A DNA stretch of 64,000 nucleotides from Coffea arabica (lineage: Eukaryota > Streptophyta > Magnoliopsida > Gentianales > Rubiaceae), in NCBI RefSeq assembly GCF_036785885.1, contig NC_092329.1, positions 6,324,001 to 6,388,000 on the forward strand, given 5' to 3'. The position numbers were made by a program, and so were the translations under genes. The notes under the pieces are model-generated. The model did not search any database. It had not been told where the DNA came from and saw only the letters and a program-made list of their open reading frames with translations. Below are positions 23,861 to 36,079 of this stretch, piece by piece. Numbering within the stretch: the stretch's first letter is position 1; every line of letters begins with the position of its first letter.

Positions 23861-26800
23861 AAACTTTCTCTAATTGAGTTTTCAGATTTGAGTATCTACT
23901 TAAAATTTTTTTCACCTAAATCCATCTTCATTTCTCATTTAGAGTCGACAGATTAACTTTCCATTAAATTTTTTAGAGCAATTAAGGTGGAAAGGTCAGC
24001 ACCATTGTCCATCTTACCTTTTGAGTAACGCTATCAATTTCTGAGTATACATTTCAATCAAAGGTTATCCTACATTTTTTATTGTTTTTGTTAGTACATT
24101 TCCTTTAGCTGTTTATATTTCCTCATGTACTGACATGATTTTTTTTTCCCCTTTCTGATCAATGTGCAGCAAATAGCCATCTTCCATTCCTGATATACTG
24201 TCAACTTGTGAGTATACGCTGCAACCCAGAGACAATCCAACTATTTTATCATTTTTAGTTGTAAAATCTCCTTTAGCTGTTCAGTTTACCTCTTTTACTG
24301 ATTGTCAAACACACACACACACACACATATGCTCACATTTCCACTTTTTGATTAAATCAATTTCTGCATGCATCAATTTTTTAGAAAAATTTCACCACAC
24401 ATACAGGTGAATTAATCTAAAAGAGCACACCATCAGCTGTTTTTAAGCAGCTCGTATGCTTTTAAAAGATCTTCCCAAAGCACCACATGATGCAGCTGTG
24501 TAAAGTACTGGATCTCTTATTAACCCTCCCCCCCCCCCCTTTTCTTTTATTCGGCTATCTCTTGATTTTATTTGATTTTCGAAATTCAAGAAAGATCGTT
24601 TTCAAACCTATATTTGCTGCATCACTATTTTTAAAATCCTATGCTTGCATTGAAATGCAAATTAATTTAATTAAAGGCTCTACAACAATATCCTAGCTGG
24701 AAATTAATTTCATCTAAATCTAGCGATATGGGGTATATATATGACATGAGTAAGAAGCTGAAGCTGATCTGTAGCCTATCTGTTTAAATCATTTGCTGAT
24801 ACATCAATTTCTCTTGAATGGCACTTGCTTACGCGTTGGACCAAAATGTCATGCAACTAGAATTTTTTTTTTTTTTTGTCAGCATTATCTTTTCCTTTTC
24901 CTTTTTGAACTGGATACACCAAGCATATGTGGCCAAACCATAGGCGAAATATCTATTCCGAATCAGATGATTAAAGTGTACTGACCATGCTTCTCTTAGT
25001 TTTTACATGCAACACCAGTCTCACTGAATCCACGGTGGCCTCCGGAGACTCTGTTGACGGTGTTGAAAATTGGCGTCACAATTTGACTATTGTGTCACCA
25101 TGTGTACTATAGAAGATGTCACTTTCTCACAATACACATTGGCTTACTCTGTCATTTGATGAATTTTTGTATTTCGTCCGGTAAATTCCAAGCACGAAAT
25201 TGAAAAACTAGTTTTTGAAAAATAAAGGGAAAATTAATCAAGGAAAATCCTAATTACCATGATGAATTGATTACAACAAGTATTTTGTCTCTTTTTGACA
25301 AAATTAATTAATTACATAGGACATCATCGTGGAAAATTATGAACTTCTAACCATTAATGAATTAACTTGAATAATTTTTTTCTATAGGTAAAATTCAAAA
25401 TATGGTGAAGTTCGCCGAGATAGCCAGGGAAAGAATGGCTCGATTCTTCTACGGGCTTTTCTTCTGGGCATCAAGAGCACTTTCAACAGCTCGATTGCAG
25501 AGGCTCAGAGCACCAAACCGTTGTGACGAGCACATTGGGCTTGCATGCGTGGTGTGCTCTTCGCAACATTGGGTCGTAAAGCAGGGAAGGATTTTCCACT
25601 CATGCATGGTAAAATCATGCAATCCTTCTCGCTCCTCATGTCCCGATTCGAGGTCATCCCTCCCATGGCTCTCTTCTTCATCCGCCCCATCGTGGTCACT
25701 CTCCACAGACGGTGATCTTTTAGGCACTGAGAGTGGAGTCCACATGTGCAGTGCAGATGATCCAATGCCATGGGAGGAGACCAGAACCTATACGAGCAGA
25801 AAACAACGAATGAGGGATCGCGAGCGGGAAAAGAGATGGGATATTCCACCACCACTAACTATATTGAGAGACCATGAAGCTTATGGAGGGCATATACCTT
25901 GGAGTCTTCGAAGGGAGTACAGGGATGGAAGGCTTATCCTGCGAGAGATTATCACGGATCAGTTTCATATTCAGGAGACCGTTAGAGAAGATGGCTTCCG
26001 GTACATGGACCTCGTGACCATGGGCAACTCCTCCGCGAGCTACACCAATGCAGCAGAGGAGGAGGGTGAGGTGGCACAGGAGAAAGAAGGTAGCAATGTG
26101 GAGACAAAATGGGGGCGAGAAGATAGGAATTAGGGGAAACGAAGATTAATGGAGGAAGATTGTTGCAGTGGTTCTTTACCTGAGGTTTCTCGAGGGAGAA
26201 AGCTGAGAATGGAGTGACATGGTCGACTTCCCTGACCATTTAGAATATCCAACAAGTATTCTTGTTGGCGCAGGTACTGTGCCAGCATTGAAGAATCGTT
26301 TAATTGGTTCACAATCTTTTTTGGCTAATTAAAGCCATCAAATTTGCAAACTTTTTTACAAGATTATTACTTGGAAAGTTGGTATTATTCATTGACTGAG
26401 TTGGCCATTATTCAAAAAGCTCAGTCTATATTCATGATTACTTGCTATTTATTACATTTATTCAAGTACAAGGATTATAACTGATATATTAAATGCATGG
26501 ACTGTTAACCAAAAGTGTGTAAAGAAAGATACAAGATATGTGAGCACATAATTATTTCTACATTACAATATGTATGATGTAAAAAAAGACAACACAGGAC
26601 TATGATTAATTCAAGGAAAATAGTGGAAATTGTACCTTGAGAAGTTACAACGAAGCACAAGACATTCTATCCCATTCTCATTCATTTCTTTCGAGCCTTT
26701 TAAACATAATATTCATTTACTTTGTTGCAATTTTTTGACAAAAAATGTGGCAAATATGGGAAAAGAAATTACTAACTTTCCCTGATATTTATATTTGTTT

Positions 26801-28020
26801 TTGAATTTAAACCAACTTTTCCTGTATAGGTAAAAGTAGAAAATTAAAGAACACTCATGTTAGATACGCCCGATCAATTACCTTATCAATGAGAAACAAT
26901 TAAACAAATTTTATGCTAATTTGTTTCTGATTCTTCTTAATCAAAGCATATTCCAAAAATTCCTAGAGTAGTTCACTATTGTGTAATTTATCAATTATGC
27001 TATTTTCTTTTAGTTGATAGCCTTGAAACCTTAGTTATTTTCCAATTCTTACAAATTGTTAAATAGGAGTAATGATAATAATATTCATAAGTACTAAGGG
27101 GGAGTGCCTATGCATTGCGCGGGTATTTGATACCTGTGGTTGGAGAGGATTTTTCACTGAACAAATAATAGTACATTCTGGAAAGAAATAGTCATCAAAT
27201 ATGACAAAGTTAATAATAGTACATTCTAATTGCAACACACACTTGTACACTTTACTTTATTAATATTTTTACAATTTTACCATTCCAAAAAAGCCCCTAC
27301 AAATGTCAGTTGACAATCACCTAAGAGCAGGTATAAGTTATTTCAGACAAATAAATATCCTCAAACGTCTAGTTATAGCAACGTGTTAATTGCACAACGT
27401 GTTAATATACCTTTATGTTAATTGCAAAACAAAAGCCACTCTTCAATTAAATGTATCTATAACACTATTTTAGTAATTATACCAACACATAAGCTTATAT
27501 GAGTTGTATTCAATGCAAAAACGATTGCAAAATAATTTTATATTTCAGAAATACCCAAATGTTTCCATAAGTCAAAGTTTTAAATGTACCAAAATGAGGG
27601 CATTTCGGTAAATATATCTAAACACATGTTGCCCTCAGTTGTACCAAAAGCTTTAAAAAAAGTATACAACATTCCACATTTCCAAAAAGCTCCAATCCAT
27701 GCATTTGAAATTCAAACCCCTTCTGACCACAACTCATTCTTAGTATACGGAATCTTCATTATCATTTTGAATTTATTCAAACTACAAATATTCCATACTA
27801 GAAAGAGTAAACAATTACAAGTTTTTTCTTAAAAGAAACTTATAGTTCTAAACTTTAGGAGATTGCTGTGCACGCGCGCGTGTATTCTGCACACTATTTT
27901 TTCATTGCTAGGCCAAAAGGACTTGCGGGTTCAAAAATTGTATACGATTTTGTCCTACATTTTTTTTTTCCAAAAGGTATCCAAGAGAGGTAAATTGGGC
28001 TGCTGTTTTTTTCCTTTCAA
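23800..28020. repeat. Segmental duplication block B, copy 2
   Basis: Counterpart of 19190-22350 with the intact FAF-like open frame. It carries about 780 extra bases (about 27070-27850) not found in copy 1, starting near GGGGGAGTGCCTATGCATTG. It also has an AC microsatellite at 24308-24327 and a run of C near 24527-24539. Confidence 0.8.
25402..26133 (+). CDS. Divergent FAF-like protein, intact ORF
   Basis: A 243-codon open frame. Residues about 148-205 resemble the FAF domain: IPPPLTIL, then HIPWSLRREYRDGRLILREI, FHIQETVREDGFRYMDLV. The upstream LGTESGVHMCSADD (107-120) resembles the GTES motif of the FAF gene at 13822. The N-terminal half (MVKFAEIARERMARFFYGLF onward) is not recognised. 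A pyrimidine tract and CTATAG precede the ATG by about 15 bases, so a 5' leader intron is possible. The sister copy at 20146 is a pseudogene. Whether this copy is expressed is unknown. The domain is weaker than in the 13822 gene, so it could be an early pseudogene that happens to remain open. Confidence 0.6.
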   Translation: MVKFAEIARERMARFFYGLFFWASRALSTARLQRLRAPNRCDEHIGLACVVCSSQHWVVKQGRIFHSCMVKSCNPSRSSCPDSRSSLPWLSSSSAPSWSLSTDGDLLGTESGVHMCSADDPMPWEETRTYTSRKQRMRDREREKRWDIPPPLTILRDHEAYGGHIPWSLRREYRDGRLILREIITDQFHIQETVREDGFRYMDLVTMGNSSASYTNAAEEEGEVAQEKEGSNVETKWGREDRN

Positions 28021-28427
28021 CAAGGTAGTTCTTACTCCTACTACTACTCTATATTAAGGAGAGACGTGGATCTAAAGAGGTCAATAGGAGGATTCGAAAG
28101 AGACTGAAGTGCCTTTGGATTAGATCGGATGTACGATACATCTACTAGTGAAATTTCAAAAACTCCTTAATTACAAATACAAGCCAAAGGTTTAGAACTC
28201 CTAAACTATGGACTTAATCCCTTCCTAGCAGCCATCTAAGCTGGGCTGGATTGGTTAAACTGGGCCATAATCGAAATCGCCTAAATCAAGGAACATTTTT
28301 TTTATTCCTTTTTAGTGTCCCATAAGGTACTACTCACACAAATTATCTAGTTGATGACACTAGCAATAAAAGTGATCACTGCAAAAGTAATCTTTTTAAA
28401 CATTTTATTCAAAGACATTCATATATG

Positions 28428-28774
28428 CTAGTGCTTAAGGCACACTCTAATGTGTGTGCAATTAACAAAAAATATATTTACCACAATTATCACTTTAAAA
28501 AGTTTTTTTAACGGATTTTGTGGCTCAAATTCCATTATAATGTAGATAATCATACACGAAACAAAGATGATGGAAATAGAGATAAATATGTGGAAGTTGG
28601 AAGTCAGATGGAGAAGCTTAGTTAGTTGATCACTATAACTATCTTCTGATTTAAATAACTTTCTGCAATTGAGACAAATTTGCCTTTATAATTAAGGGTA
28701 TATTAGGAATTTTAAAAATTAATATTGTGTGTTTACACCATATAATGACGCTCTCACTTTATATATTGTATAGA
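28428..28774 (-). mobile_element. Candidate small non-autonomous Helitron
   Basis: Read on the minus strand, the 5' end is TCTATACAATATATAAAGTG. The 3' end is a hairpin (GCACACACATTAGAGTGTGC) followed eight bases later by CTAG, the expected Helitron 3' architecture. It lies after an A, as expected, but is followed by C rather than T. There is no coding capacity and no target duplication, which is normal for this class. Confidence 0.45.
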
Positions 28775-30229
28775 TAAGGGTTAATAGATAATAGAAATAA
28801 GGTTAATTTTGAAAATACACCAAATTAACTACAGATTTTATTATTGTAAAGATATGGATTGGAAAAATAGCGTTCTTTTTGTACTAAATAAAAAATGAAA
28901 AATTAGATCTTGGTTTAGAAAATGGCTAATTTGTAATTATTCATCTTAAACATAATACAGGAACGATAAAAGAAACAAAAGTTTTAGAACGTATTACTCA
29001 TAAAAGAATGAATGTATGAATAATAAACCAAAATAATTAAATAAATAAAGCACTAAAAAACCAAATTGAGCTACCGTAAGGGATAATGTCTTCTTCATTT
29101 CATCCAAATCTTATGCTGGTTAAACAAGAAATAGGTTCTCATAATTCTCGTATTTTCCTTCTCGTTCGCTTCTACCAATTATTTTACTCATTGTATCTTT
29201 ACTAATTTGCATGTATTTTGCAGGAATTTCATAAATTTCGAGGTTACCAAAGAAAGATTTTATCTGCACATGCAACAGATGTTGTTTCCAAGCAAGTATC
29301 TTGATTTAAAGTCCTATCTTTTGCAGCCTTTTACTTACACGAGTTTTCCTTAATCTTGATTTTTTGTGCTTTCTTACTAGACAGTCGATAAAGTATTTCA
29401 CTGGAGATTCTAAAGAAAGTAAGTATATATACAAATTTCAAAGCAAAAAATAGACTCTTTAATCCAATTTAAAAATTGCAAGAATCAGATTTTTATGCAT
29501 CTAAAAACTATAACGTCGTATAAGTGTGGTGCCCATTTGCATTCAATTGAAAAAGATAAGAGCAATCAAGCGACGATATTTGGGCAGAGCAAAATTTTTA
29601 AGAAACTGGGGACTTCTATAGTTTGTAAATATTAATAGAGAAAATAGGGAAAGAGGGAGGGAGAAATATTTTTGAGGGGTTAACGAAATTGTTGGTTAAA
29701 ATTGCCAAGTTAAAGGAAGAAATTTTCAGGAACTTGAAGTACTCTTGTGAATAACTGGAGTAATCTGCTGAGGTTTCTTTGTTCCCATTCTCGCAACAGA
29801 TTGATGAGTTATTATCTGCATATAGAGATATATTAGATATCCTGAGGTGCATTGCAAAGTTAACAACGAAAAATTGAAATCTATTGGTAGAACTGTAGTT
29901 TTAGATACCCGGGGCCAATCAATGCAGATTAGATGATTTGCTGACTGAGATTGGCCCCTAAATGACCTGCAGAATTCATTTAACTCACCTGGTTAGATAT
30001 TTTTGAGAGAATAGAAATACCATATTAGGTTATTCCACATAAAGTCCCCATAATCTAACAGGGATAAAATTTAAGATCTCTGAATCTATCAAATCGAACC
30101 CTTTTCTCTGAAGGTCTTCAAGGAACAAGTTGTCTGTGGTATATCTTAATTGTAAATGTATCTTGATCGGCTTGATCTTGTTTGATATAATTTCTTGAAC
30201 TTCTGAATTTTTGTTTTTGGGGATATAAA
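28775..30229. other. Intergenic spacer, no gene seen
   Basis: AT-rich, with only short meaningless open frames. No repeats with clear ends were found. Confidence 0.45.
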
Positions 30230-30289
30230 ACTATTCGAATGGTTTTTCTTCTTCAAAAAAAAAAAAAAAAAAAAGACCATACGAATGGT
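30230..30289. repeat. Poly(A) run bracketed by 14-bp imperfect repeats
   Basis: ACTATTCGAATGGT (30230-30243) and ACCATACGAATGGT (30276-30289) differ at two of 14 positions. They flank TTTTCTTCTTC plus about 20 A. The layout resembles a retroposed tail with a decayed target duplication. Confidence 0.45.
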
Positions 30290-30991
30290 ATACAAGGGCT
30301 TCCTACTCAAGGAAGATTTCTTCCTCTATTTTGATGTTTTGATTGCTTCCTCTTCGAGTGAGTTTTCTCTTCTTATAATCCATAACATGCACGTAAATGT
30401 TCCTTATATTCTATGTTTTTTAACATGTGCACACTACATTGTTTGCAATTTTGTGACACGTATCTATCACATGTTATATACAATCTCCACCGTTGCAATA
30501 TTGTTCACAAATTTGTGGCACTTATCTATTACATGTTACAATCTCCTCCACAATTTTTGTTTTACTAACGCATTTAAAGTACATCTAATCGCTTTTAGAA
30601 TGCGTAAATTAAATTTGGTGGTTCAGAGATGTGCAACAAGTACATGTATTGATTGCATGTAAAATTTGCTACTGTATATTTTTTGTACTTCATTAATAAG
30701 TGTTTATGATATGCACGTGCTTATATAGTGCATAGATTTGGGACACGTTTTTCATGCGGTCTAACAACCTTTCTTGATGTGCATTTTTTTGTTAATGTGG
30801 ATAGAGCAAATTTATCTTCTTCTGAAATTAATAAAATAAGGTCCTATTTTTTGGGTCAATGAGTTGTGAAACGTTGAAAAACATGCTCCTCAATAAGTTA
30901 TTTGAGAACTACGAAACTGTTCTGAATTTCACATCTTAGGAGGCTTTTGGGAACCTGATAAATTTTCGGGTGTGTACGTAAGCATATTTGT

Positions 30992-32575
30992 TCAAGAAGA
31001 AATGGATTAGAAGCTTCGTACTTGAGCCGACATAATAAGACCTTGGCACGACCAAAGATAGTAAATAGCTTTCAAACAAAAACAGCCCAACTTGATTAAT
31101 TAAGTCCAAAAATTCACCATTAACAAAGTTTTAGCTGATCAAGTAACATCGACGGGTAACTAGTTTGCCAATTAACTTTGTCTACTATTTTTTGGATTAA
31201 AACTAATTTATACTTTGAACTTACATTATATTTTCAGTTTAATTTATATCACAAATTTTAATTTTGAACATTTTACACCTTAATCTTTTGGATTTGTTCC
31301 ATTTTCCCTCCGATCGATAATGGCATTAGTAAAATTCATGAACTAGAGGGCCATATCCATAGCACGCTTTGTTTTGTATGATGGATAGGGCCATATATAT
31401 AGTCCTCTATTCTGCTAGTTTAATTAGTAACAAAATTGAATTTAAGTTGAATAAGCGAGAGGTTAAGATGAAATGTCCAAAATCAAAATTTGTGGTGAAA
31501 AGAAGTACGAGGGTGTACAGTGGAATTAGTACTTATGTCAGTATTACAAGGAAAAGATTTCTTACTAAACTAGAAAAAAAAACTCTCATGTATGTTCAAG
31601 GCATCAACAGATTGAGGAGAAGATATTTTATCATGGCTTGATGATGAAGGTGGCAGAATGCAGGACAGAACAATATAGCTCTTCTATCCGTCCGTAACAA
31701 TTTCCGAGGTTTCTACATAGATTTGTGGATGACGAAGTTTACGTTGCCCGATTGATTTGATCAAGGGTTGAGCATCATCCTCCCTATAATGCTAAGATGC
31801 TGTACAGCTGCTCCTGGCTGCCACTGTAAATAGTCAGAGCCCATGATTGGCCTGCTGCACTTTTCTCCGTATCGTGCTGTACGAAGTTCGAAAACTCTCT
31901 GCATAATTTTTGGCAGTTGAGGGGTACGAACGTCGATGATTCTGATTACCTCATCGGCTGTTCCATCATCCTCTTCACAAAAAAACTCCAGGGACCCATA
32001 TCCACATCAGGGAAAAAAGAATAACTCATGACACCTATGAAGTTACTTTTTACTCTCTTTTTTTTTTGGTCGTTAACCAGTCGATTAAAACGGGTGTAAA
32101 ACTCAATTCTTGAGATGTTGATTATTCTTTCATTTCTTTGACAATTTGGGAGGAGGTATAGTATGAGGATAAATTTGAAGTCCTTGAGTCCTAACATCTT
32201 GCGCTTTAAAAGCAATGATTCATGTCAAATATTGTGGCTAACTATGAACACAATCCATTTAGGAAATTTTGCTTGAATTTGTTGAAACAAAACAAACAAG
32301 ATGTAAGCATGTCTGGTCGCAAATTAACAGAATCTTGTATAGTCGCAAAATAAGCATGTATGGTCACAATCCATTTTAAAATTTTTATTTTATTTTTAAT
32401 TTTTGGGTCAGAGAAGATATATAATGCAATGTTGTACTATTAGGATTGATTAGCCGATGAGCAAGTAATTTAGACTTAAATACATGATGGGATAAGCTTT
32501 TATTAGGCAAGAACCAAGTAAATAACATATAATTCCATGTCTTTTTGTAGCAATGTGCAAAAAGATGATGACCCC
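30992..32575. repeat. Segmental duplication block A, copy 2
   Basis: Counterpart of 16603-18950 without its three insertions. It therefore serves as the empty site for the SINE. It carries the second copy of the unrecognised minus-strand open frame at about 31780-31995. Confidence 0.85.
31780..31995 (-). other. Unrecognised conserved open frame in block A copy 2
   Basis: Minus-strand frame corresponding to 17592-17828: FFCEEDDGTADEVIRIID, then VRTPQLPKIMQRVFELRTA and GSDYLQWQPGAAVQHLS. It continues past the copy 1 stop for a few codons. It differs from copy 1 by only about three substitutions before the C-terminus. No ATG lies in frame near the expected start, so it is not a complete gene as seen. 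Confidence 0.3.
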
Positions 32576-33189
32576 TAAACAATAATTACAAAAGCTCCAA
32601 CTTCATGACATAAAACTAGTTCCCAATTTAAATAAATGTGATTTTCATGTCATTGATTGATGATGTGAAGTAGTGTCAAACTTCTTCTTCTTCTTATTCT
32701 TTTTTAAAAATTTGTTTGTGGGTTTGTTTAATGAGAGTCTAGTTTTTTAGAAAATTAAAACAATGATTGTATCTTTCTTAATTTATCAATTTTTAGGCAT
32801 TTTAAAATATTACTAGCAAAGCTAGCAATAATCTAAATTGATGGCTAAAGCCTACTCGGACGACATAATTTTGTGGTAGTTTTGATTACTGAGCGTTCTA
32901 AATTTGTCTCTTCCGTACTTGGGCAGAGAGATAGGTTTATCCAAATCAAATTTATGGGAAGTTGGGCTTATTGAAAATTCACATGCTTATACATTACTTG
33001 ATTGTGTTATCGTTCCTAAATTCATAGAGAAATTGCATTTCGGTCTCTAGGCTGTTTTGCAGTTAATCTATTTTGGTTATAGTCGTGGAGAGGATTTAAT
33101 TTGGCAGGAATCTTAGTCATTGATGGGTTATATAGTTCAATGCTTTCCTGATTAATCAGATACAGATGAATTTGAAAATCAGGAACTGA

Positions 33190-33275
33190 TTAATCCTATA
33201 GGTTCACTTTGCAATTCTTACTTTGATTTACCATTTATCCTGCAAACTTGTTGATAATGACTGCTATATATGCAA
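33190..33275. repeat. Duplication block C, copy 2
   Basis: Matches 22745-22850 (ATAGGTTCACTTTGCAATTC and CTGCAAACTTGTTGATAA), with a 20-base internal deletion relative to copy 1. Confidence 0.7.
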
Positions 33276-34908
33276 TTGTAGTTTGGCCAAGTTGGTTGAA
33301 GTGGTAGGATCTTCTTAAAGCAGGTAAATTAGGTTTAATCCGGCTCCCTTGGTATCAAGGAGAAAATTGGTTGTATTGGTAGGTTGTGCAGTACAAACTT
33401 GGGACACCTTCAGCTAGCATTTGTAGGAGAAACTTGAAACATCTCCTTCAGGGACAATTTCTGAAAACTTCAGCATTTGTAGTTATCATATTCCAATTGA
33501 GTTGGCAAACCTCCATTTGTCCTTGAACACATGGAGAACATATAGGTCCCTAAATTCCATCAGTTAAAGTCTACTACTGGAAAGTTGAGCCACCTGATAG
33601 TTAGTCTTCTTAATATGCTTCCACAAAACCCATAATCTTGTCAGTCTTGGCCCCTAATGATTGGTTGAAGGCTTAATTTATAATTAGTTTGATGAACCTT
33701 TCTTAGTGCATGGTAGGCTGCATAGGACAGCTCGCAGTGTTTAGACAATCTGATGTGACCCAAATTGTTGATTGATTCTGCACTTTCTTAATACAAAATC
33801 AGTCTTCGCTTCCAAGATAAGATGCTGCGAATCTCGTTTGATTAATTCAGGAGGAGTCTGTTAAGTTTTGTATCAACTGCAATTAATCTTTTCTTAAACT
33901 AATGCAAGTCCAAAAGGACTTTGGAATCGAATAACATGACATGAAGATGCAAATCGTAGGGCGCAAGGGGTAGGATAAATTCCAGGCTTCCAGCGTCAAT
34001 AAAGTGCAATGATGCAAAGACTTGGCATAGTTTACAAGCATGTTGTATACTGAAAAATTAGGTGATGCAAATCAAAGACACCAGAGCCAATTTAATACTC
34101 AGAACCTACAAGCTGATACAAGTCAATCTTTATGCTAATGCCTGCAGCTTAAACCTGCATGATTAAGCTTGTGATTCTTTATATTAACTTCTCTGAATTA
34201 TTGAGAGGGATGGGATTCTATAAACCATTAGTCCTGCACGAATGACAAGCTCTAGAAGCTGGTTGATTTGAAATGACATTATTGTGGGTAAAGTAGTCCT
34301 AATATGAAGGCGTCATAGGTGGTTGATGTGATAACTTTACTACTTCAAACAAGACACATATTATAGGGTGGGGGAGACAAATCTATTTTGGGTCCCCCCA
34401 GTTTCCTGTTAAAAGAGTACTGGACTTCAGGATGGCTTCATGTTAGTCAATCTAATTAACAGAAAGCCATCAACTCATGAGAAGATTGGCACTTTTCAAA
34501 ATGCTCATCTTTCCTTTTATGCTTTACATCGAACTTTGCAGTATATGCTTACACTTGTAATTCAGTAATTAGATTCGCTTCTTTGTTTGTAGAAATGACA
34601 ATCCCTTCTTTCGCTTTTCTTCTCTTTGTCGTTTGCGTCAAGTCATTGCAGTGGGCATTCGGTCCATTTCAAGAAGTCTGGTCGATCAGCTGCGTTTAAT
34701 CACTTACTGTTGAGCTACATATGAATTATATACACATATGAATGTATCTATATTCCCGTTGAAGACATTTAAATCACACTTCTTAAGTTCCAATCTTTAC
34801 AAAAATCTGATCAACTTTAAAATTCTATCAATTCAAGGGTTTAGTTCCAAGGAAGAAACTGTTTGCATATGTTACCCTTGCTTTAAATGAAATGGCGACC
34901 GTACGTAT
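33276..34908. other. Intergenic spacer, no gene seen
   Basis: No supported gene. A tRNA-like patch at about 33290-33360 could be an eroded SINE head but has no tail or target duplication. Confidence 0.4.
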
Positions 34909-35070
34909 GTGTTTGGATCGAAGATTATTTCACTTTATTTACATCTTATTTACACATACTAATTTGATTGCATCATTAACATATTTTCCAATCACCTTTT
35001 TATCTCACATACATCATATCAAAAAAAGTATTACAGTAAAAATATCTCAAATAATTTATAATCCAAACAC
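34909..35070. mobile_element. Short MITE-like inverted repeat
   Basis: Begins GTGTTTGGAT and ends ATCCAAACAC, a perfect 10-base inverted repeat. The interior (TTTTTATCTCACATAC, ACAGTAAAAATATCTCAAAT) is also found, diverged, at about 58640-58730. No definite target duplication was seen. Confidence 0.5.
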
Positions 35071-35692
35071 ACCATCGACATGAGACTTGTCAAAATGACG
35101 AACTTTCTCCTTTGAACATCAATTAAATGTAATTTACGTAAAAGGGCTAATTACCGGCACGCTCGATTTGTGATTCTTCTTATTCTTTTCTCTCTTTTTC
35201 AAAATCTCACCAAATTATTTCAGAAGATATCTTTTTTCTTAACTTTTCTCATTAAAATTACTTTTCTCTTCTTCTCTTTTCTTTCCTTTTCTGAAGTCCA
35301 AGATTAGGCTTCTAGGCCATAGAAGTTTGCTAATGCATGACCTGTGACTATTCAGTATTTTCAAATTAATTGTCTGCCAGCAAGTGAGAGACTTGGTTAA
35401 TTTGTAGGTCCACCGAAGGGTTGGCTGATTTAGATTTAGAAGTTTGAATTGGTGGTTGGCTTAACACAGCGTTAATGGCTAAATAAATATTGGGGGACGT
35501 AAGCAACAATTAAAATTACCGTGGAATTTGATCAAGCAACCCCTCCCTTACACACTAACTTTTATTAATAATCAAAGCGTGCAGTTTTCACTAGTAGTTC
35601 AAGATACATCCTGAATGGAAAACCCAAAAGGTTTAGGTGATTAATTAGTCTATTAGTTCACTTATAATCGAAATAATGAGAGATAAATGCTA

Positions 35693-36077
35693 CTCCCTCT
35701 GTCTCATTTTGACAGTTCTAGTTCTTTTTTCACACAGTTTAAGAAAAAATAATTAATTTTGTTGAAAAAATAAATTTAGATTGCTATTTTTCTAAAATAC
35801 CTTTACATTAAATAGAGTACAACTTTATATTAATTATTCATGAAAACTTGAATTGATGGGTCAAGAAAGAATCAATCCTCATTTTATATTAAATGGGGTA
35901 AGTTATATTCAATAACAATCTATATTAAATAAGATAGTTTATACTAATAACAACCTATATTGAATAAGAGTATTTTAGATAAATTAAAAGATAACTACAT
36001 TCTTCAATTGGAAAGTGGACTATAATTTGGGACAGATAAAAAAAGAAAACAAAACTATCAAAATAGGACGGAGGGGG
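35693..36077. mobile_element. Stowaway (Tc1/mariner) MITE, 385 bp
   Basis: Begins CTCCCTCTGTCTCATTTTGA and ends TCAAAATAGGACGGAGGGGG, the classic Stowaway terminal repeat. It is flanked by TA on both sides (35691-35692 and 36078-36079). The interior is AT-rich with no transposase. Confidence 0.93.
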
Positions 36078-36079
36078 TA

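Noticed and set aside
27095..27130. Second Helitron-like 3' end (reverse of CCCGCGCAATGCATAGGCAC)
   Set aside because: The terminal CTAG is degenerate and no matching 5' end was found within the 780-base extra segment of block B copy 2.
33286..33360. tRNA-like patch (GGCCAAGTTGGTTGAAGTGG and a B-box-like AGGTTTAATCC)
   Set aside because: Does not fold as a tRNA by eye and lacks a tail or target duplication; at best an eroded SINE head.
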